Source of the DNA: an uncultured Alphaproteobacteria bacterium
Lineage (GTDB): Bacteria > Pseudomonadota > Alphaproteobacteria > Rs-D84
Assembly: GCA_934230415.1 (NCBI GenBank)
Contig: CAKQEW010000003.1
Location: forward strand, 62,001 to 126,000
DNA: 64,000 nt
Direction: 5' to 3'
Positions 60,867 through 64,000 of this stretch are shown one piece after another. The stretch's first letter is position 1; every line of letters starts with the position of its first letter. Made by a program: the position numbers and the translations under genes. The notes beneath the pieces are model-generated. The model had not been told where the DNA came from and did not search any database. It saw nothing but the letters and a program-made list of their open reading frames with translations.

Positions 60867-62117
60867 TTGCCTGGACAAGTTATTAATATAAACCGCAGAA
60901 AGTATGCTGTTGGGCTGTTTTGGCAACCCACAGGTGCCGGATTTGCCGCGCGTACGTACGCGCGCATGTTGGCGCGCAGCGTTGATAAAAAATTGCGCCT
61001 GTATACAGAATATCGTGCGATGGTTGGGCTGGGGTCACAACGCGCCGGACATCATTCTGGAATGCCATCGGCCGCGGCCGAGGTTATGGATGCCATGACG
61101 GAATTTAATTCGTTTCTGGCGGTGTTTGCGGTTGGAAATAAATTCTATCTGGTTGCGGTGCGTAATGGAATTGTTTTAGAAGATAAACTGTTTGATAACG
61201 CAGACAGTGCGCGCGCCGAATATTCGCGTTTATTTGAAATTCCAGATTGGGGTGCATTGATTGCACCGGGCGCATGGGGAATGCCGCGTGCGATTGAACG
61301 AAATTTATCAGAACTGGTGACGGGAATGGCGCGCGCAACGCTGCATCCAATCAGTCGTTTGTCCCGTGTTGTGGCATCGGTGGCGATGGTTTTGGTATTC
61401 TTGGTTGCGTTGGGAATGTTTTTCCGTGAACCATTAAAACAAATGATGACGCCGCCCCAGATTGCCCAAATTAATCCAGAATTGGCCGCGGAATATAAAC
61501 GCCAAATTGCCGAAAAGGACAAGGAACTGGATGCGCAATTTGATATAAAAAAGCCCCAGCCGATTGTACTGCCGTATGATAATTTGCCGGATGTTGCGAT
61601 ACGTGCAGAAACCTGTTACCAGGCGATTGGGTTTGTAATGCAACCGATTCCGGGATGGAACCAGGTTTCGGCCGATTGTGGTGAAACACATGCGTCGGCA
61701 CGTTTTTCGCGCAGTTTTGGAACACTGGCTGATTTTTATAATGTTGCCACCGGGTTAATGCCGGGCGCGTTTGTTACAGAAAATTCCCCAGATTCAATTT
61801 CATTGCGGGTGACACTGCCGGTGGTGGCGTCGCATGCATCCATTGATGAACGTGATGCGGATACGGTCGTGCGTGCGATTCAGACCGCGTTTCAGGGTAT
61901 TTCCACAGATGTTGATACGAATGTTGTTGTGGATACATTGACGAATGGAATTGAAACGGTGATCTTGAATATAGTAGAGGTTGCGGCGCAATCAAAACTG
62001 ACCCCGATGCAGTTTATGAAAATATTTGATGATTTTGGTGGTGTGTATATGACGCGGTGCGCATGGAACGCCAATAACAGAATCTGGAACTATGAGGTGA
62101 TAATATATGTCAAATAA
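60867..62117 (+). CDS. Type IVb pilus protein PilO2-like
   Basis: A 416-residue protein resembling PilO of thin (type IVb) pili. It has an N-terminal cytoplasmic domain (PGQVININRRKYAVGLFWQP, then an RAMVGLGS region), a central TM (about 172-190, VASVAMVLVFLVALGMFF), a coiled coil (AEYKRQIAEKDKELDAQF) and a periplasmic C-terminal domain. It is probably part of the inner-membrane platform. The TTG at 60867 is the best start: GAGAGAG lies just upstream and the promoter's -10 overlaps the only earlier start. Overlaps the next gene by 11 nt. Confidence 0.72.
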   Translation: MPGQVININRRKYAVGLFWQPTGAGFAARTYARMLARSVDKKLRLYTEYRAMVGLGSQRAGHHSGMPSAAAEVMDAMTEFNSFLAVFAVGNKFYLVAVRNGIVLEDKLFDNADSARAEYSRLFEIPDWGALIAPGAWGMPRAIERNLSELVTGMARATLHPISRLSRVVASVAMVLVFLVALGMFFREPLKQMMTPPQIAQINPELAAEYKRQIAEKDKELDAQFDIKKPQPIVLPYDNLPDVAIRAETCYQAIGFVMQPIPGWNQVSADCGETHASARFSRSFGTLADFYNVATGLMPGAFVTENSPDSISLRVTLPVVASHASIDERDADTVVRAIQTAFQGISTDVDTNVVVDTLTNGIETVILNIVEVAAQSKLTPMQFMKIFDDFGGVYMTRCAWNANNRIWNYEVIIYVK

Positions 62118-62805
62118 ATTAAAGTTTGGTTTATTGTTTGTTGCAATGTTTGCGTTTGTATATGCACCGGCGTATGCAGATGAAATTGTTGATACAGAAA
62201 TTATTTCTGACACGATTGTCACCGATGATGATGTGGATATGGAACAGGTATCTGCGGATGCGGTGGCGAACTATAATGTTGATGGTTCCCTGTTTCAACA
62301 GATTACTGATTTGGAACAGGAAAAGGTTTTGATGCAATTGGAAAAAGAACGTGCCCAGTTGGATTTGGAACTGGACAGATTGGCGGCAGAAAAAATCAAA
62401 CTGCATATGGAAATTGATACGCTGTCGGGACGTGCAGAACAGCAACAACAGGAACTGGAGGCCGCCAAGGCGAAATTAGAGGCGGAAACCGCAAAACTGG
62501 AACGTGAAAAAGAAGCGTTACAGGCCGAACCAGTGACAAAGAAAGTTTCGGCCAGTGTGGCGGCGTCTGATGATGATATGGCGGACAAAAAAATCACAGA
62601 TGATTATAAATTGGTGAATGTTTTTGGTGCGGGTAATCAATTACAGGCAACCGTTGCAGATTTGAAAACCGGCCAGAATAAAAAGATTTCTGTGGGACGT
62701 ACACTGGATGGGTTCACGGTAAAGTCAATATCACTGGATGAAGGAATTGTGTTTGTTGATGCCACAGGTGCGACCCAGACACTGAATGTTTCCAGCACAA
62801 AATAA
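62107..62805 (+). CDS. Type IVb pilus protein PilP2-like
   Basis: A 232-residue secreted protein with a signal peptide (LLFVAMFAFVYAPAYA), a long coiled coil (about 55-140, Glu/Lys/Gln-rich) and a C-terminal small beta domain (TVADLKTGQNKKISVGRTLDGFTVKSISLDEGIVFV) like the HR/PilP fold that touches the secretin. Coupled to the PilO2-like gene. Confidence 0.7.
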   Translation: MSNKLKFGLLFVAMFAFVYAPAYADEIVDTEIISDTIVTDDDVDMEQVSADAVANYNVDGSLFQQITDLEQEKVLMQLEKERAQLDLELDRLAAEKIKLHMEIDTLSGRAEQQQQELEAAKAKLEAETAKLEREKEALQAEPVTKKVSASVAASDDDMADKKITDDYKLVNVFGAGNQLQATVADLKTGQNKKISVGRTLDGFTVKSISLDEGIVFVDATGATQTLNVSSTK

Positions 62806-62817
62806 AATGGACACATT

Positions 62818-64000
62818 ATGAACGAAAACGATGTTTTGAATAATATCCCTGTGGAAAACCGACCGTCTGTGCCGGCCGGCCTGGAAACGGCCGAGGTCAA
62901 GGATATTGTTGATTATCTGTTTTCAAATGGAAACCGTTTGATGACGGCAACCGGCGCACCCCAGGAATTACCCAAGGATACCCAGGGTTTGGTTGCGTAT
63001 TTTTCGGGTGGTGAAATTATTATATCGCGCACGCATCGTTATGATGGGCGTGTGTTGGCATTTCTGGATTTGTTGCGCGCGCGCGCGCGGCCAATGCGTA
63101 TGCCGTTTTATTCTGATTTGGGATTGGTATCGGCGATTTATAAATCATATGACGCACGCCTGGGCGGTGGGCCACGCAATGCGCGTGATTATGATAACCA
63201 GATGCAGAAAGACTTTGTTGATATCGTTGCCCGTGCCGCCGCGCAAAAGGTTTCTGATATTCATATAGAGGTTGCCGATCAAACTACAATTTATTTCCGT
63301 ATTGATGGCAGTATGCAGCCGGTTCTGGAATATAATTCCCAGTGGGGTGAATCATTTGTTCGTGCGGCGTTTGCGTCGTCTGATATGTCTAATGCGAACT
63401 ATGCCCAAAACGAATATCAATCCGCCCAGAAAGATGGACATACCCCGTTGCGCGGGACCAAGGATTTATACCTGCCACTGGGGATATTAAGTATCCGTAT
63501 GCAGTTTAACCCGATTGCGTTTGGGTCGCGTTATGTCGTGATGCGATTGCTGTATGATAATCCATCAGAGGGTATAAAGACCGAGCAAGAATTTGGTGAA
63601 TACGAACGGCGCCTGTTGATGCGTCTGCGTGCATTTCCGACCGGATTGGTAATTGTTGCCGGCCCGACCAGTTCTGGGAAATCAACGACATTGGTGCGCA
63701 ATATGTCGCTGATGTTAAAAGAACACAATTACGAAATTAATATGATTACCGTGGAAAATCCGGTTGAACAAAAGATTTTTGGTGCGCACCAAATGCCGGT
63801 TGTGAACACCACAAACGAAGAACAACGCGAAGAAAAATATACAGAAGCATTGGCGGCGGCATTGCGCAGTGACCCTGATACATTGATGGTTGGTGAAATT
63901 CGTACGCTGGCGGCGGCGCAATTGACGGTGCGTGGCGCGTTATCTGGGCATAATGTTTGGACAACGTTGCATGCGAATTCGGCGATGGCGGCATTAACAC
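62818..64000 (+). CDS. Type IVb pilus / GspE-family secretion ATPase (partial)
   Basis: 394 codons visible, open at the right edge. Walker A GPTSSGKST is at residues 282-290, preceded by an N-terminal domain with KVSDIHIEVADQTTIYFRIDGSM. Asp-box and His-box regions (TVENPVEQ, ALRSDPDTLMVGEIR, TTLHANSAMAAL) are typical of GspE/PilB/PilQ-type hexameric ATPases. It would power pilus assembly or DNA uptake. The zinc-binding tetracysteine of PilB has not appeared by the edge. Start ATG at 62818, 12 nt after the PilP2-like stop. Confidence 0.85.
   Translation, partial: MNENDVLNNIPVENRPSVPAGLETAEVKDIVDYLFSNGNRLMTATGAPQELPKDTQGLVAYFSGGEIIISRTHRYDGRVLAFLDLLRARARPMRMPFYSDLGLVSAIYKSYDARLGGGPRNARDYDNQMQKDFVDIVARAAAQKVSDIHIEVADQTTIYFRIDGSMQPVLEYNSQWGESFVRAAFASSDMSNANYAQNEYQSAQKDGHTPLRGTKDLYLPLGILSIRMQFNPIAFGSRYVVMRLLYDNPSEGIKTEQEFGEYERRLLMRLRAFPTGLVIVAGPTSSGKSTTLVRNMSLMLKEHNYEINMITVENPVEQKIFGAHQMPVVNTTNEEQREEKYTEALAAALRSDPDTLMVGEIRTLAAAQLTVRGALSGHNVWTTLHANSAMAALT

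Overview
The window reads as chromosome of a Gram-negative alphaproteobacterium with a compact genome. Supporting signs are an alpha-type SspB ClpXP adaptor, RsmG next to ParA, a RecF/MreB/AccBC/MetG/FabDG/MnmG core, the mreC-mreD-PBP2-rodA rod operon, lipid A genes (lpxK, lpxC), an isolated virB3-virB4 pair as in Rickettsiales-like genomes, and very short gene spacing. From memory it resembles uncultured gut alphaproteobacteria with small genomes, but I cannot place it firmly.

Layout. 1-8.2 kb: parA (partial), rsmG, a TPR protein, gpsA, and a leftward TolC/MacA/MacB-type efflux set. 8.2-22 kb: tRNA-Cys, recF, sspB, accCB, yidD-rnpA, mreB, tRNA-Val, metG, queH, fabD, fabG, mnmG, two small unknowns, tRNA-Thr and a coiled-coil membrane protein. 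22-40 kb: ileS behind a complete isoleucine attenuator, nth, pheST, rplT-rpmI, the rod-shape operon, topA, dnaG, ychF, a lone SufD-like protein and bL36. 40-46.5 kb: virB3-virB4, a secreted HExxH protein, an ABC-F ATPase and two tiny secreted proteins. 46.5-57.5 kb: an integrated island. 57.5-64 kb: a small membrane protein, a DUF374 acyltransferase, lpxK, lpxC, a lipoprotein and a type IVb-pilus-like PilO2/PilP2/ATPase cluster cut by the right edge.

The island is bounded by a 37-bp direct repeat of the 3' end of the initiator tRNA gene. It holds a BRO-N protein and tyrosine integrase operon, a two-gene CBASS defence operon (CD-NTase plus Cap15-like membrane beta-barrel effector), a structured inverted-repeat element, a type III restriction-modification pair, an AlpA-like regulator and two unknown genes. 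It is visibly more AT-rich than its flanks. It brings its own terminator to the tRNA, whose original terminator is now about 11 kb away.

Regulation is unusually readable. Six genes have sigma70-like -35/-10 boxes (usually 17 bp apart) with the -10 only 6-9 nt before the start codon, implying leaderless or near-leaderless mRNAs. Six of seven core convergent gene pairs end in the same 14-bp palindrome. ileS has a leader peptide with four consecutive Ile codons, mutually exclusive hairpins and a terminator. Several further regions fold like undescribed structured RNAs.
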